NCBI GenBank assembly: GCA_963739085.1 | Contig: CAVTZA010000020.1 | Span: forward strand, 62,001 to 126,000 | Reading direction: 5' to 3' | From: DATFQE01 sp963739085 | GTDB taxonomy: Bacteria > Actinomycetota > Thermoleophilia > Gaiellales > Gaiellaceae | DNA: 64,000 nucleotides | In this document: positions 33,654-43,800 of the stretch, piece by piece | Layout of the letters: every line of letters begins with the position of its first letter | How positions within the stretch are numbered: position 1 is the first letter of the stretch | The notes under the pieces: generated by a model | What the model saw: only the letters and a program-made list of their open reading frames with translations | The model's database searches: none | What the model was told of the DNA's origin: nothing | Made by a program: the position numbers and the translations under genes

Positions 33654-33851
33654 GACCGCGAACGCGATGTTCACCGTCGTGCGGTACTGCGTGATGTGGT
33701 CGCCTTCGACTTCGGCGCTCATCGAGACGACCGCCGCACCCGTGATCCCTCGCACGGTCTTCGACGCTTCCTGAACCGCTGCGTCCGCGGCCTTGGCGAA
33801 GCTCTCGGGCGACGAGCCGATGATCGTGATCACCTTGGCGATGCCGGCCAT
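33645..33851 (-). CDS. Dodecin (flavin-storage protein)
   Basis: 68 aa. The sequence AGIAKVITIIGSSPESFAKA followed by AADAAVQEASKTVRGI and the beta strand DHITQYRTTVNIAF is the dodecin family pattern, with the flavin-stacking Trp position replaced by other aromatic/aliphatic residues. Dodecins form hollow dodecamers that bind riboflavin/FMN, usually CoA as well. It overlaps the SagB-like gene by 22 bp with a GGGGAG ribosome binding site inside that gene, so it is co-translated with an FMN enzyme; buffering FMN for that dehydrogenase is a reasonable inference. Confidence 0.9.
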   Translation of the reverse strand: MAGIAKVITIIGSSPESFAKAADAAVQEASKTVRGITGAAVVSMSAEVEGDHITQYRTTVNIAFAVER

Positions 33852-35068
33852 TCGGGCTCCCCTTTCGTCGTGGATTGGTGGCGGACGATAAAGGACGGCT
33901 CGAGCGGCGAGCCCCCGGTAACCGGGTGCCCGCAGCCGGTGACTGCAATGGCTCCCTCGACGAACGGCTCGAGACCGAGCCGCTCCTCGATGTCGGCGCC
34001 GTTCACGGCGGCCGTGACGAAGGCACCGAGGCCGAGTGCCTCGCAGACCAGGTAGAGCGTCTGACTGAGGTGGCCGGCGTCCATGAGGACGACCGAGTAC
34101 GCCTTCTGGTGCTTCCGGTACTTCCAGAAGGTTCGATGGAAGCGGGCCGTGAGGACGAACAGCGCCGCCGACGAGGCGAAGTAGGACTGGCCGCAGGTGA
34201 ACGTCGTCGCGAGGCCCTCGGCCTCTTCCACGTCCAGTGCCTCCACGAGCTGCAGCGCGTGCTGCCCGGAGCGATAGTGGTAGAGCCCGGGCTCGACGCC
34301 GTCTACGCGCAGAACGAGGGGATAGGCCTCGACCGGATGCAGGCCGCCGGCCGAGGCGCTCGTCCGCTTCACGGCCACCACGTCCTCCACGACGGGCAGG
34401 TACCCGTGGCAGCCGAAGACCTGGTGCAGGACAGTCGACAGCTCATGCTGGGTCAGCGGCCGCTCGCGGTCGTAGCTCCGCGTCGTTCGGCGGCGCGCAA
34501 GGACCTCGAAGAGCGGCCCGTCGTCAGCCGGCGTCGGGAGTGGTCGAATCGGCCCTCCGTTCTTTGCCTCGTGGAAGGCGGGCGGCGGCGGCCCGTGCTC
34601 GTCGACGAACTGCGCGAGCTCGTCGGGGCCTTCCGCGCCGAACGGGCGCCGGACCTCGACGCCGCTCCAGCGAGTGAGCCCGTGGAACAGCGCCGCATAG
34701 ACGTTCCACTGCGATGCCGCCAGCTGTTCGTCGCGCTCCCGCAGCGTGGGGAATGGAGGCTCGTCCTGGTCGCAGAGGAGGAGACCCTGCCGTGCCAGCG
34801 CAAGGAGGTCTTCCAGCCGGGCGCCCTCCAACTCGTCCGTGTCGACCCAGCGCTCGCTCGGGATCGTGCCGAGGAGGTCGACGGTGGACGGCGGCACGGC
34901 GGCCGGTTCGCCCGTGAGAGCAGAGAGCCCGAGCAACTGGCGGACCGGTGCGAGCGCGACCTGCCCGCGTAACAGATTCTCGATGTCGAGGAACGATCCG
35001 TCGTGCCAGGCGAAGAACGCGTAGACGGTCCGCCGAAAGCGGGCGCCATGCCCGCGCCGAGGGCTCAG
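33830..35068 (-). CDS. SagB-type FMN dehydrogenase, putative peptide-maturation enzyme
   Basis: About 412 aa from CTG at 35068, which overlaps the upstream precursor stop as CTGA and lies in frame. A TTG at 34936 would drop 44 residues of good coding sequence (TVYAFFAWHDGSFLDIENLL). The nitroreductase/SagB domain starts near RRRTTRSYDRERPLTQHELS and has SAGGLHPVEAYPLVLRVDGV with GLYHYRSGQHALQLV, plus VLMDAGHLSQTLYLVCEALG and GLGAFVTAAVNG near the C-terminus. SagB enzymes oxidise azolines to azoles on RiPPs. It resembles, as I recall, the TIGR04511 putative peptide maturation dehydrogenases, which sit next to precursors like the adjacent gene. No cyclodehydratase is nearby. Confidence 0.8.
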   Translation of the reverse strand: MSPRRGHGARFRRTVYAFFAWHDGSFLDIENLLRGQVALAPVRQLLGLSALTGEPAAVPPSTVDLLGTIPSERWVDTDELEGARLEDLLALARQGLLLCDQDEPPFPTLRERDEQLAASQWNVYAALFHGLTRWSGVEVRRPFGAEGPDELAQFVDEHGPPPPAFHEAKNGGPIRPLPTPADDGPLFEVLARRRTTRSYDRERPLTQHELSTVLHQVFGCHGYLPVVEDVVAVKRTSASAGGLHPVEAYPLVLRVDGVEPGLYHYRSGQHALQLVEALDVEEAEGLATTFTCGQSYFASSAALFVLTARFHRTFWKYRKHQKAYSVVLMDAGHLSQTLYLVCEALGLGAFVTAAVNGADIEERLGLEPFVEGAIAVTGCGHPVTGGSPLEPSFIVRHQSTTKGEPEWPASPR

Positions 35069-35523
35069 GTGCTGGTCAGGGGCAGGAACAGCCAGAAGCC
35101 GAATGCATCGATTCCCATGAATCCCGAGATCGCGGGCGCCCCGAACTCGTTGGCGTGGTGGACGTTTATAAGTGCCTGCTCGACCACGTGCTTGGGGGGC
35201 AGGAATCCCTTGTTCGTGTATCCCGATTGCACGAGCTGCTCCTCCATTTGGGTCGCGAGCTCGTTGTCGAGCGCGGCTTGCAATGTCGCCCTCCGCTGAT
35301 CCTCATCCATCTCCCCCAGCGGCGTCCATTCCGCGGCACGGCGGGCGTAGGTCTGGTCCGTCTGCGCCCCGTCGGCGGGCATGATGAAGATCCCGTACGC
35401 CGCAAGGACATGGATCGGCTTGTCGGCAACCGCCGCGCGGAAATCGTCGTGCCGCGCGAGGTTGATCATGAAATCGAGCGCTTGAGCTGGCGTCGCTCGA
35501 AACTGCACGTCGATATCAGCCAT
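35065..35523 (-). CDS. NHLP-leader-like putative modified-peptide precursor
   Basis: 152 aa. N-terminal ATPAQALDFMINLARHDDFR followed by AAVADKPIHVLAAYGIFI has the layout of nitrile-hydratase-like/Nif11 leader peptides (short helices, then L-x-x-YGI). The middle is acidic and helical (EMDEDQRRATLQAALDNELA). The C-terminus is hydrophobic and Gly/Phe/Thr/Ser-rich (GAPAISGFMGIDAFGFWLFL, ending PLTST) and would be the core. It resembles my recollection of TIGR04509 putative modified peptides, paired with SagB-type dehydrogenases. No Cys is present, so azole formation would have to use Ser/Thr; other chemistry is possible. It is first in the operon with a GGAAGGAGA-type ribosome binding site. Confidence 0.7.
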   Translation of the reverse strand: MADIDVQFRATPAQALDFMINLARHDDFRAAVADKPIHVLAAYGIFIMPADGAQTDQTYARRAAEWTPLGEMDEDQRRATLQAALDNELATQMEEQLVQSGYTNKGFLPPKHVVEQALINVHHANEFGAPAISGFMGIDAFGFWLFLPLTST

Positions 35524-35567
35524 CTCGGTCTCCTTCCCTCGACCGCACAGGGTGTGACGCGCAGTTC

Positions 35568-38500
35568 CTACTCCCTCGCGGGTGGCCGGTCAAGGCTTTC
35601 CGCAAGAAACGCTCGCACCCTCCCGGCCGAGACGACGTCTCCCTTGGCTTCGTAGAGGCGGAGCGCCTCGCCTGCCGATCGCATCGACGTGGCGCTGTCA
35701 CCCGCCCGGCGCTCGGCCTCGGCCAACGCGAGCAGCGAGTCGCCGTGCATCGTGAGGTACTCGGTTTCGGCAGCGAGGGCAACCGCTTCGCTCGCGAGCT
35801 TCAGCGCGGCCTCGGACTCGCCGTGCTCGGCGAGGATCAGTGCCCGTGCGTGACGCCAGCCGACCTGCGAGACGATGTCATCCTCACCGGCAGCCGTCTC
35901 GCTGATCGCTGCGTACCGCTCGGCCTCGCGCACTCGCCCCTGCTCGTACAGAGCTCGGGCGAGAAAGGCCGCGACGGTCGACAGCACTCCGCGCTCGCCC
36001 ATCCGCTCGAGCCGCTGGTAGCCCTGCCCGAGCTCGCGTTCCGCGGCGGCAGGGTCGCCGGCGAGCAACTCGACGAGCCCCGAGTACGTGGTCAAACCCG
36101 CGACCTGCATCTCGAGACCGAGATCCTCGAAGGCCGAACGGCTGCGGGCGTAGAGGTCGCGTGCCTCGTCGAAGTTTCCGCGCATGGCTTCGAGCAGCGC
36201 CTGCACCGCGTCGAAGAAGGCCTCGAGGCTCCGGTCGCCCGCCGCCTCGTCGCGTAGCGCCTCGCAGCGGCGGAGCGCGTCCTCCACGGGTCGCGGTCCG
36301 AGCGCAGCGGCCCGGGCGAGCCCGTTGAGGATGTTCGTCACCTCTCGCCGTGCGCCGGCCGTCCGGGCATGCTCGAGCGCCCGCTCCAACGCCGTCTCCA
36401 TCGCCCCGTAGCGGCAGTGGAACCACTCCTCGAGCGCGAGGAGCTGCAGCGCCTTGGCGAGGCCGAGGTCGTCGCCACGCTCCTCGAAGACTGCGATCAA
36501 TGCCGTCGGGGTCGGCACGCCGTCCTCGTCGCCCGGCTCCGGCCGACCTGAGCGGGTCAGATACGAGCGCTCGAGCCACGCCAGCGCCTCGAGACGCGTA
36601 TCGCCGGTCCGGGAAGCGACCTCGAGGGCCGCGGCGAGGATCGCGTCAGCGCGGACGATGTCCCCGGTCTCCATGAGCGCTCGCGCGAGCTCCGGCGCGA
36701 GCGTCAGCCGCAGCTCGTCGTTCTCGGAGAGCAGTGAGCTCGCGCGTGACAGCAGCCCGACTGCGGTCGGCATGTCGCTCCGCTCGAACGCGTTGTGCCC
36801 CGCGGAGGCGAGATGGGTGGCGGCTCGCGTGGCGAGCGCTGCCGCGGAGCCGTTCCCGCCGCCGAGCTCCGAGCGGTAGCGGTGTGCCTGCTCGAGGTGG
36901 TAGCCGAGGATCTCCTCGAGCTCGGGCGACGCGTCCTGCGCGCGCTCGAGCCAGCGGCGAAGCGCTCGTGCAGCTCGGCGCGGGCCTCCTTCGGCATCGC
37001 CTCGTAGGCGGCGTCGCGGATGAGGACGTGGCGGAAGCGGAAGGCGTCCTCCCCTGCGAAGAGCGGCACGGTCGGGCCGGATCAGCTGCTTGCGGACGAG
37101 CGAGGCGAGCCGGTCGTCGAGCGCTCGAGCGGTCGGTCGCCGGCGAGAGCGCGACAGCGCGCCGCGCGAGAAAGCTTGCCGGCGACCGCTGCACGCTCGA
37201 GCACGCCGCAGCTCTCCGGGCGCGAGCTGGTCGAGTCGCGCCGAGAGCAGCGCCTGGATCGTCGGAGGCACCGCGAGCGTCGAAGCGTCCCGGGTCGCCG
37301 ACCAGCGTCCGGCCTCTCTCCGGAGCGTCGCCCTCGGCGATGAGCATCGCGAGCATTGCTCGACGAAGAGCGGATTGCCCTCGGCTGCGGCCGCGATCCG
37401 GCTCTTGACTGCGCTCGGCGACCTCCGCCTGTTCGAGCAGGTTGTCGATCAGCCGGTCGCAGGCCTCGTCGTCGAGCGGCTCGAGCAGGAGCGAGGTGGC
37501 GTTCAGCTTGCCGCCGCCCCAGGCGGGCCGCGCCTCGAGCAGCTCGGGACGCGCGAGGCAGAGGATCAGGAGCGGCGCGTCGCGCGCCCACTCGGCCAGG
37601 TAGTCGACGAGGTCGAGGAACGTCGGCTCGGCCCAATGCAGGTCTTCGAGGACACGACGACCGGCCGCTCGCGGGCGAGCGCCTCGAGAAGCTGCGGACC
37701 GCCCAGAATGTCTCCTCGTCGACGGCGGACGTCGGTCGCTCCGAGGAGCGCGGCCAGGCGCGCCGCGATCTCGCTCGCGTCGCGGTTCCGCGCCGAGCTC
37801 GCGACCAGACGCTCCTTCGTGGCCTCGGCGCTCAGGCCGGGCGTGATGCCTGCGGCCTGCTTGACGACATCCGCCAGCGGCCAGAAGGTGATGCCCTCGC
37901 CATAGGGCAGGCAGCGGCCGAGAGCAGCGTCGCGCTCGCCGGACACCGAGGCCATCAGCTCGCTCGGCGAGCCGCGACTTACCGATTCCGGCCGGGCCGA
38001 GCACGGTGCACAGCTGGCAGGTCGCGTTCGGCCGCGGCGCGATCGAACGCCGCAGCAGCGCGAGCTCGCGGGCGCGGCCGACGAGCGGCGAGTCGAGATG
38101 GCGTGCGAGAGCAGGCGCGTCCGCACGACGCCGAGCAGTCGCCAGGCCGCGACCGGATGCTCCTTGCCCTTCAGCTCGCAGCGGCTCGACCGGCTCGACC
38201 AGGACGGCGTCGCGGACGAGCCGATATGTCGCCTTGCCGATCAGGATCTCGCCCGGCGCCGCGGCCTCCTCCAGCCGCTTCGCGAATTGACAGCGTCGCC
38301 GGTGACGAGGGTGTGCCCTCGGCCGGGTCGCCTGCAACGACCTCGCCGGTGTTGACGCCGATCCGCATCGCAGCTCATGCCGTCGCGCTCGAGCTCCTCG
38401 TTCAGCTTCCGGAGCGGGTCGCGCATCTCGGCCGCTGCGCGCACCGCGCGCAGCGCGTCGTCCTCGTGCACCGTCGGCACGCCGAAGACGGCCATCACCG

Positions 38501-38790
38501 CGTCGCCGATGAACTTCTCCACGGTGCCGCCGTGTGCGCCTCGACGCGCCCGCATCTCGTCGAAGTAGCGCGACATCAGCGTCGGTGCGCCTCGGGGTCG
38601 AGCGTTCGCCGCGTCTGGTCGACTCGGTCACGTCGCAGAAGAGGACCGTGACGGTCTGGCGCGTCGCCCGGCGCGGCGACATGGCCTCGAGCGGCTGTCC
38701 CGCAAGCGAGGCAGAAGCGGGCTCTGCACCGGCTTCTGCCGCCGCAGCTCGTGCACCTGGGGACGAGTCGAGTCTACGAGCCCTGACCAT
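35568..38790 (-). pseudogene. Cyclase-ATPase-TPR regulator with many frameshifts
   Basis: Originally about 1,070 aa. Read from 38790: a zinc-ribbon head recoverable only in a second frame (CTSCGG, FCLACG), cyclase domain pieces (TVTVLFCDVTEST; GGTVEKFIGDAVMAVFG; RIGVNTGEVVAGDPAEG), an AAA ATPase (LGPAGIGKSR; EDLHWAEPTFLD), then a long intact TPR-like C-terminal half from about 36950 to 35568. At least eight frame changes fall between about 36950 and 38790, and those I can resolve are mostly single-base deletions. The C-terminal half has none. It may be a decaying gene or a badly sequenced segment. It is related to the intact gene at 8633-10708. Confidence 0.75.
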
Positions 38791-38833
38791 GGGCTCCCTT
38801 TCCTACGGGTGCGGCGAGTACACTGTTCGGCCC

Positions 38834-40162
<1,329 letters not shown>

Positions 40163-40163
40163 G

Positions 40164-40409
40164 ATGGCAGTACGGATGAGGCTCACGCGAGTGGGCTCGA
40201 AGAAGAACCCGATCTACCGCGTCGTGGTGGCGGACTCGCGTTCGCCGCGCGACGGCAAGTTCATCGAGATCGTCGGGCGCTACAACCCGCAGACCGACCC
40301 CTCGACGATCGAGTTCGACGAGGACAAGGTCAAGGACTGGCTCGGCAAGGGTGCGAGCCCGAGCGGCACCGTGCAGCGGCTCCTCAAGGCGAAGAACCTC
40401 GTTGGCTGA
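40164..40409 (+). CDS. rpsP: 30S ribosomal protein S16
   Basis: 81 aa. N-terminal MAVRMRLTRVGSKKNPIYRV and VADSRSPRDGKFIEIVGRYN are the S16 signature. Length is normal. It begins 1 bp after ffh and its last codons overlap the khpA start by 8 bp, so this is one operon with khpA, rimM and trmD. Confidence 0.97.
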   Translation: MAVRMRLTRVGSKKNPIYRVVVADSRSPRDGKFIEIVGRYNPQTDPSTIEFDEDKVKDWLGKGASPSGTVQRLLKAKNLVG

Positions 40410-40632
40410 GCTCGTCGAGTACCTCGCGCGCCAGCTCGTGGACGAGCCGGATGCCGTGCGCGTCGAGGAGGAGGAGAGCGAGGGCGCGATCGTCCTCCGC
40501 CTGCACGTGGCGCAGGACGACGTCGGCAAGGTGATCGGGCGTCAGGGCCGCGTGGCTCGTGCGCTCCGCGCCGTGGTGCGGGCGAGCGCCGCCCGTCAGC
40601 GCCAGCGCGTGCTCCTCGAGATTGCCGGCTGA
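40402..40632 (+). CDS. khpA: KH-domain RNA-binding protein KhpA
   Basis: 76 aa from TTG at 40402, overlapping the end of rpsP. A single KH domain with the loop VGKVIGRQGRVARALRAVVR (GxxG = GRQG). KhpA binds RNA with KhpB and takes part in cell elongation and division. Its conserved position between rpsP and rimM supports the name. The upstream in-frame sequence belongs to the rpsP frame shift and is not coding. Confidence 0.93.
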   Translation: MAELVEYLARQLVDEPDAVRVEEEESEGAIVLRLHVAQDDVGKVIGRQGRVARALRAVVRASAARQRQRVLLEIAG

Positions 40633-40648
40633 CGATCGAGACGAGCTC

Positions 40649-41098
40649 GTGACCGTCGGAACGGTGGGCAGGTCGCACGGCCTCGGCGGTGCGTTCGTCG
40701 TCGAGCGCCCGAGCGAGGACGACACCCGCTTCGCGGTCGGCGCGACGCTCCACGTGCACGGCGAGCCGGCCGAGGTCGTCGAGTCCAAGCGCGGGGGCGG
40801 CGGACGGGTCGTGATCAGGCTCGACCGGAAGGTCGAGCGCGGCGCTGCGCTCCAGGTGCGGAAGGCCGAACTGGCCCCTCCCGGCCCCGACGGCTACTAC
40901 GTCTTCGAGCTGGTCGGGCTGGAGGTAGTGGAGGAGGGAGGTCGAAGCCTCGGGCGCGTGACCGACGTCGCCCACTACCCGGCCAACGACGTGCTCGAGC
41001 TCGAAGGCGGGGTCGTCCTCCCGCTGGTCGGCGCCTGCATCCGCGAGGTCGACACCGGCGGCGGGCGCATCGTCGTCGCGGAGGGGTTCGCGGAGTAG
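40649..41098 (+). CDS. rimM: Ribosome maturation factor RimM
   Basis: 149 aa from GTG at 40649; a TTG at 40622 overlapping khpA is a possible alternative. N-terminal VTVGTVGRSHGLGGAFVVER is the RimM N-domain. The C-terminal PRC-barrel region has PDGYYVFELVGLEV and ANDVLELEGGVVLPLVGACI. It helps assemble the 30S head domain. It precedes trmD by 2 bp, the standard rimM-trmD pair. Confidence 0.95.
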   Translation: MTVGTVGRSHGLGGAFVVERPSEDDTRFAVGATLHVHGEPAEVVESKRGGGGRVVIRLDRKVERGAALQVRKAELAPPGPDGYYVFELVGLEVVEEGGRSLGRVTDVAHYPANDVLELEGGVVLPLVGACIREVDTGGGRIVVAEGFAE

Positions 41099-41100
41099 CG

Positions 41101-41760
41101 GTGCAGATCGACGTCTTCACGCTCCTCCCGCACGCGTTCGGGTGGATGACCGAGCAGCGCCCGATCGCGGCGGTGCTCGGGACCGAGCTCGACCTTCGGC
41201 TCCTGAACTACCGCGACTGGACGCCGCTGCGGGCGGGCCAGGTCGACGACGAGCCGTACGGCGGCGGGGCGGGGATGGTACTCCGGGTCGACACGGTCGC
41301 CGCGGCGCTCGACGCCGTCTACGGCGGTGCTCCCGACCATCGCGTGATCGCGCTGACCCCGGCCGGCCGCATGCTCGACCAGGAGCTGGTCGAGGAGCTC
41401 GCAGGCGAGGAGCGGCTGACGCTGCTCTCGGCCCGCTTCGAGGGCTTCGACGAGCGCATCGCCCAGCACCTCGCCTCGGACGCGATCTCGATCGGGCCGT
41501 ACGTCCTCTCGGGCGGCGAGTTGCCTGCCATGGTCCTGCTCGACGCCGTCGCCCGGCGCCTCCCCGGAGCGCTCGGCAGCGAGGAATCGGGCCTCGTCGA
41601 GAGCTTCTCCCATGAACTGGATGGTGGTCTTGAGTACCCTCAGTACACGAGGCCGGCCGAGTTCCGCGGATGGCGAGTTCCGGACGTCCTCCTTTCCGGG
41701 GACCACAGGAGGATTCAGGAATGGCGCATGGAGCAGAGCAGGCTGCGGAGCGTCGGGTGA
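41101..41760 (+). CDS. trmD: tRNA (guanine37-N1)-methyltransferase TrmD
   Basis: 219 aa from GTG. SPOUT (trefoil-knot) methyltransferase: MQIDVFTLLPHAF, the DEPYGGGAGMVL loop, LLSARFEGFDERI and SIGPYVLSGGELPAM for the SAM knot, and VESFSHELDGGLEYPQYTRP for the tRNA-binding domain. It modifies G37 to prevent +1 frameshifting. It overlaps lepB by 40 bp. Length is a little short (normal about 230-250), losing only the C-terminal tail. Confidence 0.96.
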   Translation: MQIDVFTLLPHAFGWMTEQRPIAAVLGTELDLRLLNYRDWTPLRAGQVDDEPYGGGAGMVLRVDTVAAALDAVYGGAPDHRVIALTPAGRMLDQELVEELAGEERLTLLSARFEGFDERIAQHLASDAISIGPYVLSGGELPAMVLLDAVARRLPGALGSEESGLVESFSHELDGGLEYPQYTRPAEFRGWRVPDVLLSGDHRRIQEWRMEQSRLRSVG

Positions 41761-42359
41761 AAAACCCGGTCGACCGCCTGACGGGCCGGCTCCCGCGTGC
41801 CTGGAGGATCACGATCGACTGGGTCGTGACGATCGTCGGCGCGATCGCGATCGTGCTCGCGATCAAGGCCTGGGTCGTCAACCCCTACCGGATCCCGTCC
41901 TCCTCGATGGAGCCCACGCTCCACTGCGCGCGGCCCGGCACGGGCTGCGACGCGCGCTTCTCCGACCGCGTGCTCGCGAACCGCTTCATCTACCACTTCA
42001 AGGATCCTGCGCGCGGCGACGTGATCGTGTTCCAGACCCCGGCCAAGGCGCGCCCACAGTGCGGCGCCGGCGGCACGTTCGTGAAGCGGATCATCGGCCT
42101 CCCGGGCGAGATGTGGTCGATGCGGAACGGGTTCGTCCTCATCAACGGGAAGAAACTGGACGAGCCCTACATCAAGCCCGACCGGCGCGACCGCGAGAGC
42201 TATCCGCCGCAGAAGGTGCCCGAAGGTTCGTACTTCGTGATGGGCGACAACCGGGCCCAGTCCTGCGACTCCCGCCGCTGGGGCCCGCTTCCAGCCGGCA
42301 ACCTGATCGGCAAGGTATTCGCGGTCTACTGGCCGCCGAACCGAATTTCCTTGCGCTAG
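41721..42359 (+). CDS. lepB: Signal peptidase I
   Basis: 212 aa from ATG with ribosome binding site AGGAGG 7 bases upstream, inside trmD. One N-terminal membrane helix (ITIDWVVTIVGAIAIVLAIK). Catalytic Ser is in PSSSMEPTLHC, catalytic Lys in TFVKRIIGLPGEMW, and the conserved MGDNRAQSCDSRRWGP closes the active site. It removes signal peptides from exported proteins. Its location between trmD and rplS is common in actinobacteria. Confidence 0.95.
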   Translation: MAHGAEQAAERRVKNPVDRLTGRLPRAWRITIDWVVTIVGAIAIVLAIKAWVVNPYRIPSSSMEPTLHCARPGTGCDARFSDRVLANRFIYHFKDPARGDVIVFQTPAKARPQCGAGGTFVKRIIGLPGEMWSMRNGFVLINGKKLDEPYIKPDRRDRESYPPQKVPEGSYFVMGDNRAQSCDSRRWGPLPAGNLIGKVFAVYWPPNRISLR

Positions 42360-42390
42360 CATTCCGCCCCGGCCCTCGGGCCGTTCTCCC

Positions 42391-42741
42391 ATGCAGAACC
42401 CCATCGAGCTACTCGAGCAGCGTCAGCTGCGCTCCGATCTGCCCGAGTTCAAAGCGGGTGACACGGTGCGTGTCCACTTCCGCGTGATCGAGGGCCAGCG
42501 CAGCCGAATCCAGGTCTTCGAGGGCATCGTGATCAAGCGTCAGGGATCGCGAGTTCGCGAGACGTTCACCGTGCGAAAGCAGTCGTTCGGTGTGGGCGTC
42601 GAGCGGACGTTCCCGCTCCACTCGCCGAAAATCGAGAAGATCGAAGTGATGGCGATCGGCGACGTGAACCGCGCCAAGCTCTACTACTTGCGGGAGAAAG
42701 TGGGCAAGAAGGCGCGCGTCCGCGAGAAGCAGCGCAGGTAG
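42391..42741 (+). CDS. rplS: 50S ribosomal protein L19
   Basis: 116 aa. FKAGDTVRVHFRVIEGQRSR and IQVFEGIVIKRQGSRVRETF are the L19 signature, ending GKKARVREKQ. It stabilises the 30S-50S interface. 31 bp after lepB; rnhB follows in 28 bp. Part of the same translation cluster. Confidence 0.97.
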   Translation: MQNPIELLEQRQLRSDLPEFKAGDTVRVHFRVIEGQRSRIQVFEGIVIKRQGSRVRETFTVRKQSFGVGVERTFPLHSPKIEKIEVMAIGDVNRAKLYYLREKVGKKARVREKQRR

Positions 42742-42769
42742 CTCCGGCGGCGGCGCTATTCTCGCCGCC

Positions 42770-43444
42770 GTGGCCCGCGCCCCGATTCACCGCCTTCTTC
42801 GCTTCGATCGCAACCTCGGCGCGCGGTTCGTCGCCGGCGCTGACGAGGCCGGGAGGGGCTCGCTGGCCGGGCCGCTCGTCGTTGCCGGCGTGCTACTCGA
42901 CTACTCGTGCCTCCGCGACCACCGCGTCCGGCCGCTGGCGCTGCTGAACGACTCGAAGCAGGTCGCGCCGGAGGAGCGGGAGCAGGTGTTCCGTGCAGTG
43001 CTGCACTGTGCGGAACGCGTCTGTGTGAAGGTGATCTCGGCGTCCGAGATCGACCGCAACGGCCTGCACAAGTCCAACCTGGCCGGATTGCGGGCGGCCT
43101 TGTCGGCGCTCGCGCCGCCGGCGGAGGCCTGCCTCGTCGACGGCTTTCGCCTCGGGCCGACGGCCCCGCCGCACCAGGCGGTGGTCGACGGCGACACCAA
43201 GAGTGCCGCGATCGCCGCGGCGTCGATCGTCGCGAAGGTCGTCCGCGACCGTGCGATGCGCCGGATGGACGCGCTCTACCCGCAGTACGGGTTCCGGTCA
43301 CACGTCGGCTACATCACACCGGGGCACTCAGCGATTGTCCGTCAGCGCGGGCCGTCGGAGATCCACCGCCGCTCGTTCGAGGCGCTCTGCTACTCGCCCG
43401 AGGCCTACGACGCAGTCCATGCCGAGGCGGGGGTCGGGGCATAG
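42770..43444 (+). CDS. rnhB: Ribonuclease HII
   Basis: 224 aa from GTG. Catalytic motif FVAGADEAGRGSLAGPLVVA with two acidic residues, then LNDSKQVAPEEREQ and VDGDTKSAAIAAASIVAKVV (the second acidic and basic residues). GFRSHVGYITPGHSAIV is a conserved substrate-binding loop. It removes single ribonucleotides and RNA from DNA. The yraN gene overlaps its end by 26 bp. Confidence 0.96.
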   Translation: MARAPIHRLLRFDRNLGARFVAGADEAGRGSLAGPLVVAGVLLDYSCLRDHRVRPLALLNDSKQVAPEEREQVFRAVLHCAERVCVKVISASEIDRNGLHKSNLAGLRAALSALAPPAEACLVDGFRLGPTAPPHQAVVDGDTKSAAIAAASIVAKVVRDRAMRRMDALYPQYGFRSHVGYITPGHSAIVRQRGPSEIHRRSFEALCYSPEAYDAVHAEAGVGA

Positions 43445-43760
43445 CGCCGAGCGGCGCGCCGTCTGGCACTACCGGCTGAGGGGCTTCCGCGTCCTGGCCG
43501 TCAACGCCTGGGCGGGCGGCCACGAGCTCGACCTCGTCGTGCGCCGCGGGCGTCGACTCGCGTTCGTCGAGGTGAAGCACAAGGCCGGTTCCGACCACGG
43601 CGACCCGCTCGAGATGGTCGGGCCGCAGAAGCAGCGTCGCGTGAGGCGTGCCGCGGAAGCCTGGCTCGCGGCCCACCCGGACGTCGCCGACCTCGACGTC
43701 TCGTTCGAGGTGGTGGCCGTTCGCCCCGACGGAGTCGAGCGCGTGGTCGAGGCGTTCTGA
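43419..43760 (+). CDS. yraN: YraN/UPF0102 nuclease-fold protein
   Basis: 113 aa from ATG inside rnhB. The catalytic-like core GGHELDLVVRRGRRLAFVEV (ELD ... EVK) is the PD-(D/E)xK-type layout of the UPF0102 family. Members are probably Holliday-junction-resolvase-like nucleases. The rnhB-yraN pairing is widely conserved and often followed by comM and dprA, as here after the methyltransferase and aminopeptidase genes. Confidence 0.92.
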   Translation: MPRRGSGHSAERRAVWHYRLRGFRVLAVNAWAGGHELDLVVRRGRRLAFVEVKHKAGSDHGDPLEMVGPQKQRRVRRAAEAWLAAHPDVADLDVSFEVVAVRPDGVERVVEAF

Positions 43761-43800
43761 GGGCATCCGCGAGGAGCCGCGTCGGGGCCGTCGAAGTCGG

